From NCBI RefSeq assembly GCF_037975245.1, contig NC_092574.1, positions 8,961,713-9,025,712 of the forward strand: DNA of 64,000 nt, written 5' to 3'. Source of the stretch: Apostichopus japonicus (taxonomy: Eukaryota > Echinodermata > Holothuroidea > Aspidochirotida > Stichopodidae). The notes beneath the pieces are model-generated. The model saw only the letters and a program-made list of their open reading frames with translations, did no database searches and was not told the DNA's origin. The position numbers and the translations under genes were made by a program. The first letter of the stretch is position 1, and each line of letters begins with the position of its first letter. This document shows positions 48,347-61,250 of this stretch, one piece after another.

Positions 48347-48469
48347 CTCTAACGGATCGTCTGCCTCGTCTCGCATACTTGTTCCCCTTTTCCTTCTCAT
48401 GAGATAGGCAGCAGTATCTCTAAAGTATGAAAAGAAAGACGTTACGATATGACCTATTGCTAACGCCAT
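48347..48469 (-). CDS. GAF-domain protein gene, proposed first coding exon
   Basis: This is the proposed 5' coding exon of the only host gene readable here. The ATG is at 48469-48467 with G at -3 and G at +4. The frame gives 41 codons: a short hydrophobic stretch (MALAIGHIVTSFF), a basic patch (LMRRKRG) and an acidic end (RDEADDPLE). It ends in phase 0 at a good donor, GAG|GTGAGA. The N-terminal segment resembles nothing I recognise. An alternative is that the exon is internal: a strong 3' splice site (branch-like TCGTAAC, pyrimidine tract, TTTAG) would make it begin at 48418, with an untranslated or short coding exon further right. Either way the part after codon 17 is shared. Confidence 0.6.
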
Positions 48470-51168
48470 TTCAAAAGAGGATTAATTCACTCAGGATAAA
48501 AAAAAATGATCAGGAAAAAGTAGCCGGATACGTTGCTCAACCCATGGGCATTTATGATTTTAGTTCTCTTCAGAGCGTTTCGTACTTCTGCTGTTAGGCA
48601 AGGGTGCAAGTACATATTACAAGTACTCCCTGTGTATACAATGTTGAGCAAGGTCGCCAAAAGTCAAGTTCAAGTTCTTTACCTCTTTACGTGGGAAGCT
48701 ATTCTGATTAAATTGAATTCTAAAAAGTTTCATAACCTTTAGACAAAAATGCTCAGCACAAGAAAATAAGGAAATTCTATTCACGAATCTAGTAACATTG
48801 ATGTTCACCTTGACATTGTTTTACCTTTTTTTTAAAGAGTTTGCAAGACTGGCCTATAGCCGTGCATGATATATCATGTCCCCCTCCCCCTCCCAGCTTC
48901 TTTTTCTTCTTCTTGCAAAGTCCATCTTCATCTTGCTTATGTACTGTAGGTTGAGAGTAAAAAGGGGAAGGTAGCGTCGGGATGGGTGAACTAAGCAAAA
49001 CAAAACAATAGACGGTGTATAGGGGACCCGAAAATGATGATCTCATGAGTTGGTTGCAAAATGAGGGGGTGTTTCCAAAACAAGGACCCATTATCGGATC
49101 TCAGAAGTTAAGCCATCGTTTCCTCTCTACAGCGTTTCTTGCGTGTTCTTCTTCTTCTTCTTTTTTATTTTGGGAAACCTCCATCTTTGAGTTCGAACCA
49201 GATACCTTGATCATTAAAAAGTAACCAACGTCCACTAATATAGTTGTATCATTCTCAAGGTCATGCAATAACATAACCCAAAACCAAATCAAGTAGACGT
49301 ATATTTAGAAGGTCACAATTTACTTTCCAAACTAACTGCATGAACAAATGTCAACATTTAACAAAATTCCATATAAACAATGTGTTGTTGTGAATTTCTC
49401 TTGCCATTTGATTTCCTTATTTATTTTTGTTTATTTTCAAATTCACCGATTTTGTTATTTATTTGAGAGTCGTTTTATACACCCCATACTTCTGATTAAA
49501 CAGTAGGTTCACGACGATTTGGGGTCAACGTTTACTTATTAGAGAAACAACTGTTCTAAACTCACAGACCAAGTTTCATGTGTGTCTAATTGTGTACGCT
49601 TGGATACGTCAGCATGCTTAACTGGGTTCGTTTGGTATCATGCGCAGAGCCACGGCTCTGGGGCAGGTCACAAAATAGATGGCGCTGTGTCAGAATTGGA
49701 AGACAGTTTTGTTTATGGTCAGTTGTTTTCAAGGGATAGCAAGCCAAGAGAAGGAGCCCATTCGAAACCCTATCCATGTGATGATCGTCGATGAACACCG
49801 GCTTTATTACACTCAAGTTGAACCATGATCCGTTGCAACAACTTGTTGATTACCATGTGGATCAGTGACATGCACAGGAGTTCAATTGTCGGTGTGGGGG
49901 GGGGGGGGGGGAGGACCCGAGGCTATTCAATGCATGAGCACGGGGTCCTTGAATTAGCCGACTCCCATATAAGGGGAAGTTGTAAGGAAAATTTTAAACA
50001 ATTCAGACGTCAAATGGTGTGACTTGGGGCATATTTAGACTATAAATTCGGTTTACATCAGTGAAGCTTTTAATGTCAAATATTCTGCTAATAAATATTT
50101 CATGTGAGGTAAAGAAAAAGGGGGAAGGATGTGGTGTACACCCGCCGTAGTATTGGTCTAATTCTTCCCCGGCTTATTGCTATAAAAGTCCCCCAACTGC
50201 CGCATTTCCCCCGACTGACGATAGAAGGCGAGAGGGGGGGGGCGGATATGCCCTTCCTCACATGATCCCTTTACGGACGCCACTGCTTTGGGATCCAATG
50301 CTGTTAGACTTCGCGACCCTCCACAGTTAAGCTACCGCAATGCCACGTCGAACCCAGAGCTTAAAATGTATGATGCTGTGCAGGAATTGACAATTGCACC
50401 TGAGCCAATTCACCAACGCTTTCAGTTGTGCAATCAATGCTTTCAGAAATGCATCCGATCCTTTCAAAAGTGTGCTTGCGCTTGTTTGGTCTCGACTGCG
50501 TTACACCCAGTAAATACGATTTTGGAGTTTATCCGTCTTTCACGCTTTCGCCACCCCCCCCCCCCACACCCCTTCCTACGGCGGCAGACCCACAAACCAA
50601 ATTAAAATTACACCAACGTATATCTCTACTACGGCAATAACACATGTCGGTGGTAACTTACACGATGTACGTGAACCTTACGACAAGCACAAATGCATTC
50701 TAATCCTATCCACACTGGCAGGGAATTCTGTGCTAAAAAATCAGTTTAGACAATAGTATTTCGTGATAAGTATTAGTAGTATAAGTATTCGTGATAGTAG
50801 TCACACAGGCCTCCGGTGTATGTGCATGGTATGTGAATAGTATACAATAACAAATATGAATTCACCGCAAGCTGAGTAGGTATTAAGGCTTGAAAAGATT
50901 TCAAGCGTTGTTTATATAAATCGCTGATTGAACTATATGAGACGGAATGAGAATTCTCATATTCCATCAGAACATCGAACCCTGTCGTGTCATTCATATT
51001 ATAGGCTGTGCTCATACAGACCGTTAAATTTCCCAAATAGGGTACTAAACTGCTGCAACAAACAGGAAACTACCGCATAATAACATACAAGCATTCCATA
51101 AAAATTAGAATGACTTCAACATTATGTCTTCTCTCTTTGAGTTTCCTCTCCTATGTTACGTTAATACG
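48470..51168. other. region upstream of the GAF gene's proposed first exon
   Basis: Holds the promoter if 48469 is the true start; no TATA box stands out. Homopolymer G run at 49899-49913 and C-rich run at 50550-50563. The 49582-49794 and 50288-50605 open frames are not recognisable. Confidence 0.35.
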
Positions 51169-51442
<274 letters not shown>

Positions 51443-51857
51443 ATATTTTATGTTAATATATTTTTAATCACCTTCTCATCCACAGACCTATATGAAAACA
51501 AGGACATTTCTATTTATTTTACGTTAGAGTCGGATGATGATGAAGTAACTTAATTCTATTTCAATCAATCAGATGGATTGAAAACCAAAGAGAGACTAAA
51601 CTGCCGCTATGCCTGGAGTTAACTCGTTGAAACGCTGGTTCAAATTGCAGGGCTTATCTGCGGTTATAATTTTAGCTCTACCTATGTATGCTTGAAGCAA
51701 GCCCGTGTTCGTTGGAACGGCGTATATAGGATATGTATATATCGACTTACGAGCAACAGTCGGAGTTCGCCATTTACGCGGTTGATGACGCGTGATTAAA
51801 GTCAAGGACAGTTTACAGTGCCCTGGAATATCACAGCAAACTATAAGTCAACCATTC

Positions 51858-51880
51858 TGACGTCACGTCACCATAGCGAC
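51858..51880. promoter_or_regulatory. CRE plus X-box-like site
   Basis: A perfect CRE palindrome, TGACGTCA (51858-51865), is followed one base later by GTCACCATAGCGAC (51867-51880), which fits the RFX X-box pattern with imperfect half-sites. This pair is typical of some promoters and enhancers. Confidence 0.4.
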
Positions 51881-54800
51881 AGTGACAGCAAGGCTCAGAT
51901 CTCTTTTTTTAATAACCTACACAATACAGACGTTAGCTCTCACGCGTTTACGTCCGTTAGATTAAAAATGCAGAATAAAAAGGGAAATGAAATGAACTTG
52001 AAAAGAACCTGGTCCGTAATAATTTTTCTGTCATTTTCCATTACTTTATTTAAGATGTATTAACATATTCAGGCACCTAGTTGTGTTTGTGACGTGTTAA
52101 TTCACCTAAATGTGACGTGTTAATTCACGTAAATACTGCATATGTCTGTTTAAGCAAATACCGTATCACAATAGTATACGTGTGTTCACATTTCAAATTT
52201 AATATCAACAGACAGCCTAGCACCTCCGCCACTTCCCGCCCCCCCCCCCCTAATCAACCACCTCTAACGAAAACAGCAGCGGCAACAACAAAATATAGAT
52301 GCAAAAAGTTGGCCCAGTCTACTTCACACATGCTGAAGACGTCATGCACCAAGCCTAAACAGCTAAAACATAACGTTACAGAACCATAAACGTGTCAAGT
52401 TTTATACCTTTCCTTCATTCAATATTGTGAGAATTTTGCTTTGATATACAGCGGTATAGTAATTAACGTAACTTTCGTTACAGAATATATATTAAAAAAA
52501 GAGTAATATGTTTAAATACACGTTGCAAAATACTGCAACCCCATGATATGCTTTGTAAAGTTTGACACATCGCATGCCTGAGACCATAATTTCCTTTGTT
52601 GTATATGGCCAAAGTAAAAATGCATTATATCATTTAATTACAGGACAGGTGTTTATGTGTATAATCATCTTCCCGACATTCAAGTAATACAAATTTGCAA
52701 TGCCGTCCTCAATTATTCCGCTTCTCCCTACTCCGTAACGGAAGAAAAAGGGGGAATTACCGATATTTTTGGTAAAAAAATGCTTGGCGGAATGCGTCTC
52801 CTTTAAGGACGGTATGACATGATGCAGTGCAGAGGTCATAACTAACATTTTAATCTGATTCCTGTGAGCGATGATAATATTGGAGAAAACACCCTTCATG
52901 GAAGCACTGTTGAATGTATTCTCTACTTTAGGTCCCCGTGTTCTGCAGATGGAATTGTTCATCATCATAATGACGAGTCGCGTGTTTACAACATGTATTG
53001 ATAATTTATGAAGGGATTTAAACCTTAGATGCGTTGGAGATACATGTTACACATGTATATGACGCTAGATAAGTACGGAGGGCACTGATTGCCGTTAATA
53101 CCAAATGTAAATTAATCCATCAGTGCCCCACTATGATTATAGTTATTGTTTACATTATTTTTGTTTGTTTGACTTACTACATTAATTTTATGTAATTACG
53201 CGATGTGTTCTATCTACGACCTACAATCTTACCCACTCGTACGCCGAAAACCACTGGAGGGTTAACTTTCTTTATCCACGAACAGACAAACGTACTATAA
53301 AAATCTCATAAACAAAGCTCAAATTTCTAATTATATACAGCGATGGCCTTCAGTGGATGTACAGTTATTCTGTATAGATGTATGGTGGTATAGTACGAAG
53401 CAAAATAAGGGCTGAGTCATGAGTGTGTAAACGGAAGGTTACACCGTCTTCCTATATAATGTGGAAGGTTATAGTCTTCATGCGCATGCAGAAATTCAAG
53501 GCTCAGTGCGGCGGCGCCATAGACCTATGAACAAATAAAATCAAAATGAGCAAAGAAAGAAGTTTGGTCAGAACATGGAGCTTTATAGCTCCATGGTCAG
53601 AATAGATTTAATTTCGGTCAGCTTCTTTCCCTCATATTTCTATCTCGTCTGACGTTATTTGCATATATAAATTCGTTAATTTACCGCTTGGTTGTTTTTT
53701 TTCTCAGTTGTTGGTTTGGCTCATATGCCTACTGACCCTTATTCTTCACACAAAGCAAATGGACTACGGTATTATCATGTGGGCCGCATTAGCTCAGTGC
53801 TGAACATATGCAAATATATTAAAACTTTTGTTTATACCTTCGTCTATATTTACTTAGGCTATAGTAAGTTGTTCATCAATTTGAAATCGTCGAGGCCATT
53901 CACTGTGCTATATTGTCGTAAGGAATGTACATGCACCGGCCCCTAATATACATTTCAGGCTTTCAGTTAAGAATGTTCAATTTGATTTATATCAATAATA
54001 TGTACCGTACATATTTCCTTTTCCTTTCTATTGATACAGTTGTTCAAAACGGATCAATCCCTCCCCCTCCCCACCCCTTCTCCTGTAGAAACAAATCGAT
54101 AACTTAGGCGTTTTAATATTTAAAATTTGATCTTCTTCTACCTCAATCCATACAGAAATTGGTTTTAAAAATAATGCACCCACGTCTAAGCATTTTCCCC
54201 ATCTCTTTGATATAGAGTATCATGATACCTGTACAATATGCAGTCAATAAGAGAATGTCTATATACAAAATGGCTAACACCATTTCCTGTAAATACCCCA
54301 TGGAACGCCTATCGTGACGCTATACTTCACCCCTCTTCATTTACGTCACTTTGTGTTACCAGCGTCGATTACGTACGTACCTCGGAAAAAAAAAACTCCC
54401 CGGGAGCTGCTGCTTGACGCATGCCTACTTTTCACAAGGAATTTCTTGAACGCTGCAGCCACAAAAAAAAATGTCTATATTTTCACAGGTTTATTTCTTA
54501 GGCTGCCCAAAGCGTTAAATTTTAAATTTAATAAAGCGTGAAAGATTTAATCTCAGTTCGTCTTGCCTCAGCGTTAAAAAAATTAACCGTCCACAACTCG
54601 TACATAGTGTAGATAGTATAGCTTTCAGCAGTTTACATACAAATTTAATATGAAAAAAAAACAGCACCAAAGAAAAGCCCAAACAAACCCATAATAAGCA
54701 TTTCACAAGATTTTATCGTGACGTCATTCAATTTGCCCTATGCATAATTTCTTCACATATATACATATTTGCAGTTTATGCACACACGGTGAATAACCGA

Positions 54801-55640
54801 CGTTCTTTATTATGAAAATAAACGATTTTTAAAGGAGCATGCACTGTAGATATTGTTACACTGTTGAACAAGGGCTCAACCATGCACCAAGTTTGAAGTG
54901 GCGGTGTGTGGGATGGGGGAGGCTAAGACGATATGCGTTGAGAAGAGGGGGGTCTTAGGAGAGGGGTGGTAAACTCGAGTATATGCTTGCATGCACGATG
55001 GTGCTACATTTTGAAACTTGTGAAACAATGTTGAAGATTTTTTTCTACTTGTTTAGGTTGTACCACACGTACATGTTATGTATATATGTATTGTACACTG
55101 GCATTTGTTGTTGTTGTAATATCCTATCTACAAGTCGGGAAAGGTGGGGGGGGGGGAGGCTCAGTCCTCATTGATTATACCTCTCCCAAAGAAGTGTATA
55201 ACGTGATGGCACCCCTGCTGGTGAATCATGCTAAATTACCTACACATGCATGGAAGGATTGCTAGAGTAGGATAATAGTTCACGTTGCGCCTGTACCATA
55301 ACAAATGTTATGACAAACAATACATGGGTAAAATCCGTGTGCCTAAGATTGTATTATTTTGCACAGCATTTACCATTATAAGGGATCTTCACACACCCTT
55401 ATCCATGTGTTAAAAAAGGGTCCATAACCAGAACTCCGCGGTAGCTCTATATGAATACACTAATTTCCATTTTTTTTTGCTGCAGCCCCCCTATAGACCT
55501 ATAGGTCTATTTAGGTGGGTGACTACCAAATGGCATTATGGCGACTATATGATGTTGAACTGTCATGTACTGGGCCGCAAAAATGAGCAGTTATCCAACA
55601 AACGGAAAGTTAGGCATGTTACGATGGCGTCGGAACTGTA
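51881..55640. other. intergenic DNA
   Basis: AT-rich with homopolymer C near 52230-52250. A 112-codon minus-strand open frame at 52968-52630 is the longest not explained by a repeat; its peptide (NIIIAHRNQIKMLVM..) matches no family I know and it has no splice or promoter context. Confidence 0.35.
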
Positions 55641-55712
55641 GGCTAGGCATAGGCATTAGGCATAGGCTTTAGGCATTAGGCATTAGGCACAGGCATTGGG
55701 CATAGCCATTAG
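55641..55712 (+). repeat. AGGCAT minisatellite
   Basis: About ten AGGCATT/AGGCATA/AGGCTTT units in tandem. The same AGGCAT word reappears at 56713-56738. Confidence 0.85.
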
Positions 55713-56124
55713 CGTCGTTGAACGATCTGAAACCATAATGCTCGACCAACCTCGGCGACTACATCTTCATACCTAACATCATAAATTCAACACTGTCATG
55801 AAATATTTCGCCGTTTAAACACTAAAAAATTCAAAATATGTCTAGTTCATTAGTCCGGTCTGATGTCCAATAACCTAATCACTCATGGTAGTCTGAAAAA
55901 CTGTTTAAGCCCATAACGTTACGTAATGACGAAGGCGAGAAAATAACAAGAATTAAAAAGCGTCGATTGACATTGAAATTCCTACATTTTTTGGAAGATT
56001 TTCTACATTTGGCGAAACTCCTCAGCATTTCTTGACAAGGCGGTTTACTCTTACCGTTCTAAAACTTGAGGAAGTTTACTTTTATAAACAAAAGGTACAT
56101 ATTATCGTCTGCAGTAGACTACGT

Positions 56125-56138
56125 GTAACCTTGGCAAC
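56125..56138. promoter_or_regulatory. RFX X-box-like palindrome
   Basis: GTAACCTTGGCAAC matches the GTNRCC-N(0-3)-RGYAAC consensus on both half-sites. A consensus donor (GCAG|GTAAGTTA, minus strand, 56254-56249) lies 110 bp away and could end an untranslated first exon of the GAF gene. Confidence 0.4.
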
Positions 56139-56712
56139 CGCGTAACACAGGTGTACACTAAAAATGTTTTTAACAGCCAAACTTTCAATATTTCTGCAAC
56201 ATAGATATAGACATTTTGATATGTTAGAAAGAATGACTAACTTACCTGCAATTCTTTTGCATTTAGTTTGAAGTTACAAAATATATATTGACTGGACTAG
56301 GCCTATATATATACAGTTACCCGATAAAAGCGTTTGGAATTTTAGCGGAGTATAGCCAACCTAATCTGTGCACAAACCGTTCGTCGCAGCCTACATTCCT
56401 ACCACGATATCAGTTCAATGGCATGTATAGCGAGTGTGGAAGAATTAGAATTGCAAACGAAAACAAACAAAAAGACGTAAAGAGAGAAATTTTATACAAG
56501 TATTATGTCAAATGCAGATATTTGTAGATCATCTTTAAAATTCTGCACTTATCCAACTCTTCAATTTTTTAATCAAGCTAAAGTTGTGAATGACACTCAG
56601 TTCGCTGAATGCATTTTTACCACTTTGTTTCTAATGCAGGTAGCATACCACAGTGAATTCTTCCGTTGACTGCCACACTAAAATTCGTCACTTTCCAAGG
56701 ACGTTATAGAGC

Positions 56713-56732
56713 ATAGGCATAGGCATAGCATA

Positions 56733-56770
<38 letters not shown>
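56713..56770 (+). repeat. AGGCAT repeat joined to (TA)n
   Basis: Four AGGCATA units followed by about 17 TA dinucleotides. Confidence 0.85.
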
Positions 56771-56773
<3 letters not shown>

Positions 56774-57547
56774 GTTTCAACAGTGACTGGCTTGTCCTAT
56801 CCTACCGTGCGACAGTTGATGGCTTCGGCTATCACAGCACGTACAGTTTTTGCCACCATGGCCGTTAGATTTTGAGCTATTGAAGAGCTTTAGTATAGTA
56901 TATATACCCTCCCTAACCCATCTGTCAGCAATAGCTCTCACTAAATATTCCTGCTATATCACCAGGATTTTATCAGCCCATTTAAAATCACCATCAATGC
57001 TTCAAACTTAGTGCGCTATCAGTAACTTATTTCATCTTCATATAAACTTCCAAGCCTGCCGTAAGAATGACGAATGCCTGTAAAAAAAATGCCAAAAATG
57101 GTCACTTTAGTATAGGTCCATTTTTGGCCAATAGTATTTTCTGACATCGGTTAACTTTTCAGGCGGATGTACACTTCTATAAACTTGTGGTATGGACGGT
57201 GCTTACTATAGAACAAACATATATAGGTGTGTTGAAAGCATCACCGTACAGTTTCAGATTATAGAATCATATATGGCATATACGTATCACATTCTGAAAT
57301 TTTCATTTGCATTCTCTACTGAAAGTTACTTAGATAAGCTTGGGAGTTTGAAGCAACAGGGCCGCGACAGAGGCGTATAGCAATATACGGTTGATTGAAC
57401 CAGGGACCACAATGTCCTAGGCCCTAGGGTTGATTGCGACAATTTGATCCTACAGATCACAACTGCTATATAGTCAAGTAAGATAGCCAGACGGAATATT
57501 GTGTTTTAACATAAATTTATGGCTTTTATGTCAAGTGCAGTTTAGTC

Positions 57548-57548
<1 letters not shown>

Positions 57549-57590
<42 letters not shown>
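57549..57590 (+). repeat. (TA)n microsatellite
   Basis: About 21 uninterrupted TA dinucleotides. Confidence 0.9.
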
Positions 57591-57594
<4 letters not shown>

Positions 57595-58818
57595 TTCCGT
57601 ACAAACATATATTGATATAAACTATAGTGATTGGATGCACTCACCTAATAGTATTGTGCATGTGTATAACTTAAATTGTTTACTATAGGCCTATAACGAA
57701 TAAATCCTTACCTCGTATGATTAGCAACAAACAGCTAATCAATGGTTCAAAATTGAATCCAAACCAGCTTCACGTATCCATACAGGGTTGAAATGATATC
57801 ACAAACTGCTTTCAAAGTTCAAGGATAAATGACGATAGGTTCACTGTTGAAGAAAATGACTCGCCTGATTAAACACAAAGAATCTCTCACCACACATAGA
57901 CCTTATTCTCTCTCCTACACGCTTGGCTTATTTCAATATACAGAGTTAAAATCTGTATAGTTTTCCTAAGATCTCTCTCTCTATCAATCAAACGAAGGGA
58001 CGTCTTTTGGACTAATCAATGTTTAGTATATACGCATCCGCGCCATCGGAGCTGAAACTGTAGGGAATTCATTCATCTAGAACCGACATTGCAATGTTAC
58101 ACATGCGTGCATATTGTGGGTTTGATCGACTGTAAACATTGTAGGAAATTTAGCTAGAATTTGGCGTTGATTCCATCTCCGGAGTGCTAAGTTGCCTAGA
58201 GTGTTGACTTTCTCATTATGCAATACTTTCTTAGCGAAAGGTTTAGTCATGTTACGACCGAAAAGGAAGGCTCTTCATTGTCGATGAAATGCAGTTTAAA
58301 GATCATTTTAAATACTTTCCTCGTATTCAATGAAATTTGGTTAGTGGAAAAAAGGAAGTTAATGGTATAACGACGGATGTTTGTAAAGCTAATATATGTA
58401 GGGTGAGACAAGACAAATAAACACATTGGTCAAGTACTTCAGGTGTAGCAGAAAAACGTGTCCCTTCTGTAGATAATGTCCGGCCGGACAGTATTTATCA
58501 AGAAAACATGTCCCTACTGATATTTATACATATACAAATTATGTCGCATAAAATATACCAAATTCATTTCCCACATTATTGTCAATTTTGTTCAAAAATC
58601 CTCCAACCCGGAAATTTCTCCACCCGGGATATTGTTTGTTATTAACACGTCCTTCCGTCCAGTCGTTAGGTATGCAACTATAGGCTATAGATATAGGATG
58701 TATATTAGGGTTTCATCGATCTTATAACTACAGTGAACGTTCGCCTATTTGATTGAAATGAGTTTGACCACTGAATGAACATGAATCTTTATGGTGTCTC
58801 TCAGATCAAGAGAAGTGA
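57591..58818. other. intergenic DNA
   Basis: AT-rich, no repeat or gene recognised. Minus-strand donor-like sites at 57646 and 57707 have no coding upstream. Confidence 0.4.
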
Positions 58819-58826
58819 ACACAGCC

Positions 58827-60648
58827 CATGGGCGCAGATCCTGGCGGGGACAGCGGGACGCGTCCCTACCAACTTTTTCAGTGGTGGAGACATGATATAC
58901 CGCGTCCCCACCAATTTGTCTTGACCAATTCAAATGACCTACATTGTACTTTAGCGCAGTTTGATCCAGCATTGTGCTAATGACATACAGCAGTTCTCAT
59001 TTTATTATATTTATCCACAGTTGTTATATATTGGACGGAAATCGCATTTGCGGCAGTCTATAATTGTTTTCTGGGAGAGGACCTCAGACCCATCCTATAC
59101 AAAAGTCGGATTATTTGTCCCCTAATTTTTTTTCTGCAGACGCCCATGTTTTTCCCCAAACTAAATTCCTAAGCCATGAGATCTAAAATTTAAGGAGGTT
59201 TGGGCGCATCATTGAGTCTGGGAAGTGTCATTTCCGGCGATCTGGGAGGTATATTTGCCCAAAAAGTTTTTGTACGCCGGCTACGCGCGAACTGGTTGCG
59301 CTCCGCTTAGATAGTATCAGAGAACAGACACGCGTCCCGAACATTATCCAAGACCATGGGCGGCGATCCGTACTTCCGAGTGGGGGGATATGACCTTGTT
59401 GACTATCTAAGCGTAGCGCCACCATGAGTTGGCGCGAAGCGTACAAGAAAATTTTGGGATTTACAAACCCTCTAGATGGCCGGAAACGGCACTTCCCGAG
59501 GTTTCCAAGCGGCATATACCCAACTTTAAAATAGGGATATCATGTCCGAAATATCTCATAATCAGGATCCAAACAACTTTTTTTTTAAATTTCGGGTGTT
59601 ATTTTGGGAAAATTGCCCCTGTCAATCTTGTTTCAGGCGCTACGTTAGAATGTTCGAGAGCTCTTTTATATTATTCTATGAAGAAAATGGCTTATGCAGG
59701 CTATTATAGGCCTATGTACCGATTGCTAGGGCATCCAGGTGAAACGTGTATTAAGCATTATCCTGGTAACATGAGATTTTCAGCTGTTCGAGGGAACATG
59801 TACGTGTGTAGGCCTACTATAGGGTGGCATACTCCTATTAGAGTCTATATCAATCCGCTCGATTGTTCTCCTATCTCAGGAAAAGTGCCAAAATGCAGCA
59901 GGAGAACATCTTTTGTGACCTGTTATCAATCATAATCTAGTTTTTTGTGGCTTTCATGTTGAAGAGCATGAATGGAAGTACATGTGGTGAAAAAATTGGG
60001 TCAATTGAGGCAATTTTAGACCCCTTTAGGCTTCCCAGGAGCAGCGTAGGAAATTTGTTTATCACTGAGTGAAGAGGTTTGTTTACAAGTGACGAAAACT
60101 TCCGACTCGGATAGCAAAAAAATTTCACGGTCATGGTACGGAAAATTGATGGTGCCATGAAAGGCCAAGTTGTCAGCTATCCGGTGATGGGTAGCGTTAA
60201 GCTAGTGAAAACTTCTATCTAGACTTAGAGACCACATTACTTTTGTGATTTAGTGTGTAAGTCAATGGGGCTTTTAATGGGCGTATGCTACCATAGGGCC
60301 TATGAATACTGTGAGGGTGCATATATGTACTATATCAATACCGTGGGCGCAATAATACATTTAGTTTGTTATAGGGCCAATGAAGCCTACAGTCAACTAT
60401 TCTTGCTTTATAAAGACGGTTTATTTGAAAAGATCGCACTGCGTTTATGGTAGGCGAGAAATAAAGCTAAAAAAGAGCCGTACATTCACGATGATGCATA
60501 AATGTAGGCATGAAAAAATTCTTATCCCTGGCATTTGGTGGGGGGGATATGGTGTATTACATCCCCTCCACCCATTTTCATGGGGGGATATATCCCCCCT
60601 TCCCCCCCCAGGATCGCCGCCCATGTCCAAGACTGATCTGCGCCCATG
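58827..60648. mobile_element. hAT-like non-autonomous element, outer
   Basis: Begins CATGGGCGCAGATC and ends GATCTGCGCCCATG, a perfect 14-bp inverted repeat. It is flanked by the identical octamer ACACAGCC at 58819-58826 and 60649-60656. Eight-base target duplications and short C-A-starting inverted ends are typical of hAT transposons. Without the nested inner element and one copy of its duplication it is 543 bp and has no transposase. Confidence 0.85.
59355..60625. mobile_element. hAT-like non-autonomous element, inner
   Basis: A 1,271-bp element inserted 23 bp from the right end of the outer one. Inverted ends are CATGGGCGGCGATCC on both sides, flanked by the octamer TCCAAGAC at 59347-59354 and 60626-60633. 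Its left part (59398-59510) is an inverted homologue of the outer element's right part (59215-59325), so both belong to one family in opposite orientation. A 168-codon open frame at 59429-59935 has no transposase features. Confidence 0.88.
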
Positions 60649-60929
60649 ACACAGCCTACTGTAAACCTGTATAATATCGATAGCGATTTTCTTTTTCCTT
60701 CTTTATTTGCATGGCAACGGAATCTTGCAAGCAATGAGGTTCGTCACTTGATTTAATTGAAGATCATGAAAGTCAAAGAATTAATTCTAATGCACATTCG
60801 TATATAGGCCTAAGATTCGATGTAAAATGATAAGATATGTCCAGGTGTGAACGCTAAAATCATGCAAACCGAGTCTAAGTTCACTGTTAAGACGACGAAT
60901 TGTTCTGTGTGTTGCACTTAGATCCGGCG

Positions 60930-60970
60930 CCATCACAGTGGCGTAACCATGGTGGGGGGGGGGGTGTGGG
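60930..60970 (+). repeat. hAT-like terminal fragment
   Basis: CAGTGGCGTAACCATGG followed by a G run resembles hAT ends. A possible partner (reverse complement CAGGGTCGCAACCACCAT) lies at 61479-61496, but the flanking octamers do not match. Confidence 0.35.
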
Positions 60971-61213
60971 GTGGGGCGGATTACCCCCACACAAATCATC
61001 GGGGACGAAATGGGGACTGAAAAAAACATTGCACGCACGTATAGTTGTATAAGATTAAAAGTTGTACTACACAAAATTATTAAATTGATAGAAAATGATG
61101 GCACAATTTTGCATTTAATCATCTCATTGAAGAACTCAAAGGGAAGAATTGCTCCGCCCCTTAGACTCCTCCATTAAACGGGTATCAGCCAAATTTCTTG
61201 CCTCCTTCAAAGT

Positions 61214-61250
61214 AGAAGAAGAAGAGGAAGAAGAAGAAGAAGAAAAATCC
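61214..61250 (+). repeat. (GAA)n microsatellite
   Basis: About eleven GAA triplets with one interruption. Confidence 0.9.

Noticed and set aside
52630-52968. 112-codon minus-strand open frame
   Set aside because: No recognisable family, splice sites or promoter; one frame of this length is expected by chance in a window this size.
53778-53815. tRNA A-box-like GCATTAGCTCAGTG
   Set aside because: No B-box or pairing stems at tRNA distances.
59429-59935. 168-codon plus-strand open frame
   Set aside because: It lies across the inner hAT-like element, has no hAT transposase or other motif, and starts in the inverted-repeat arm.
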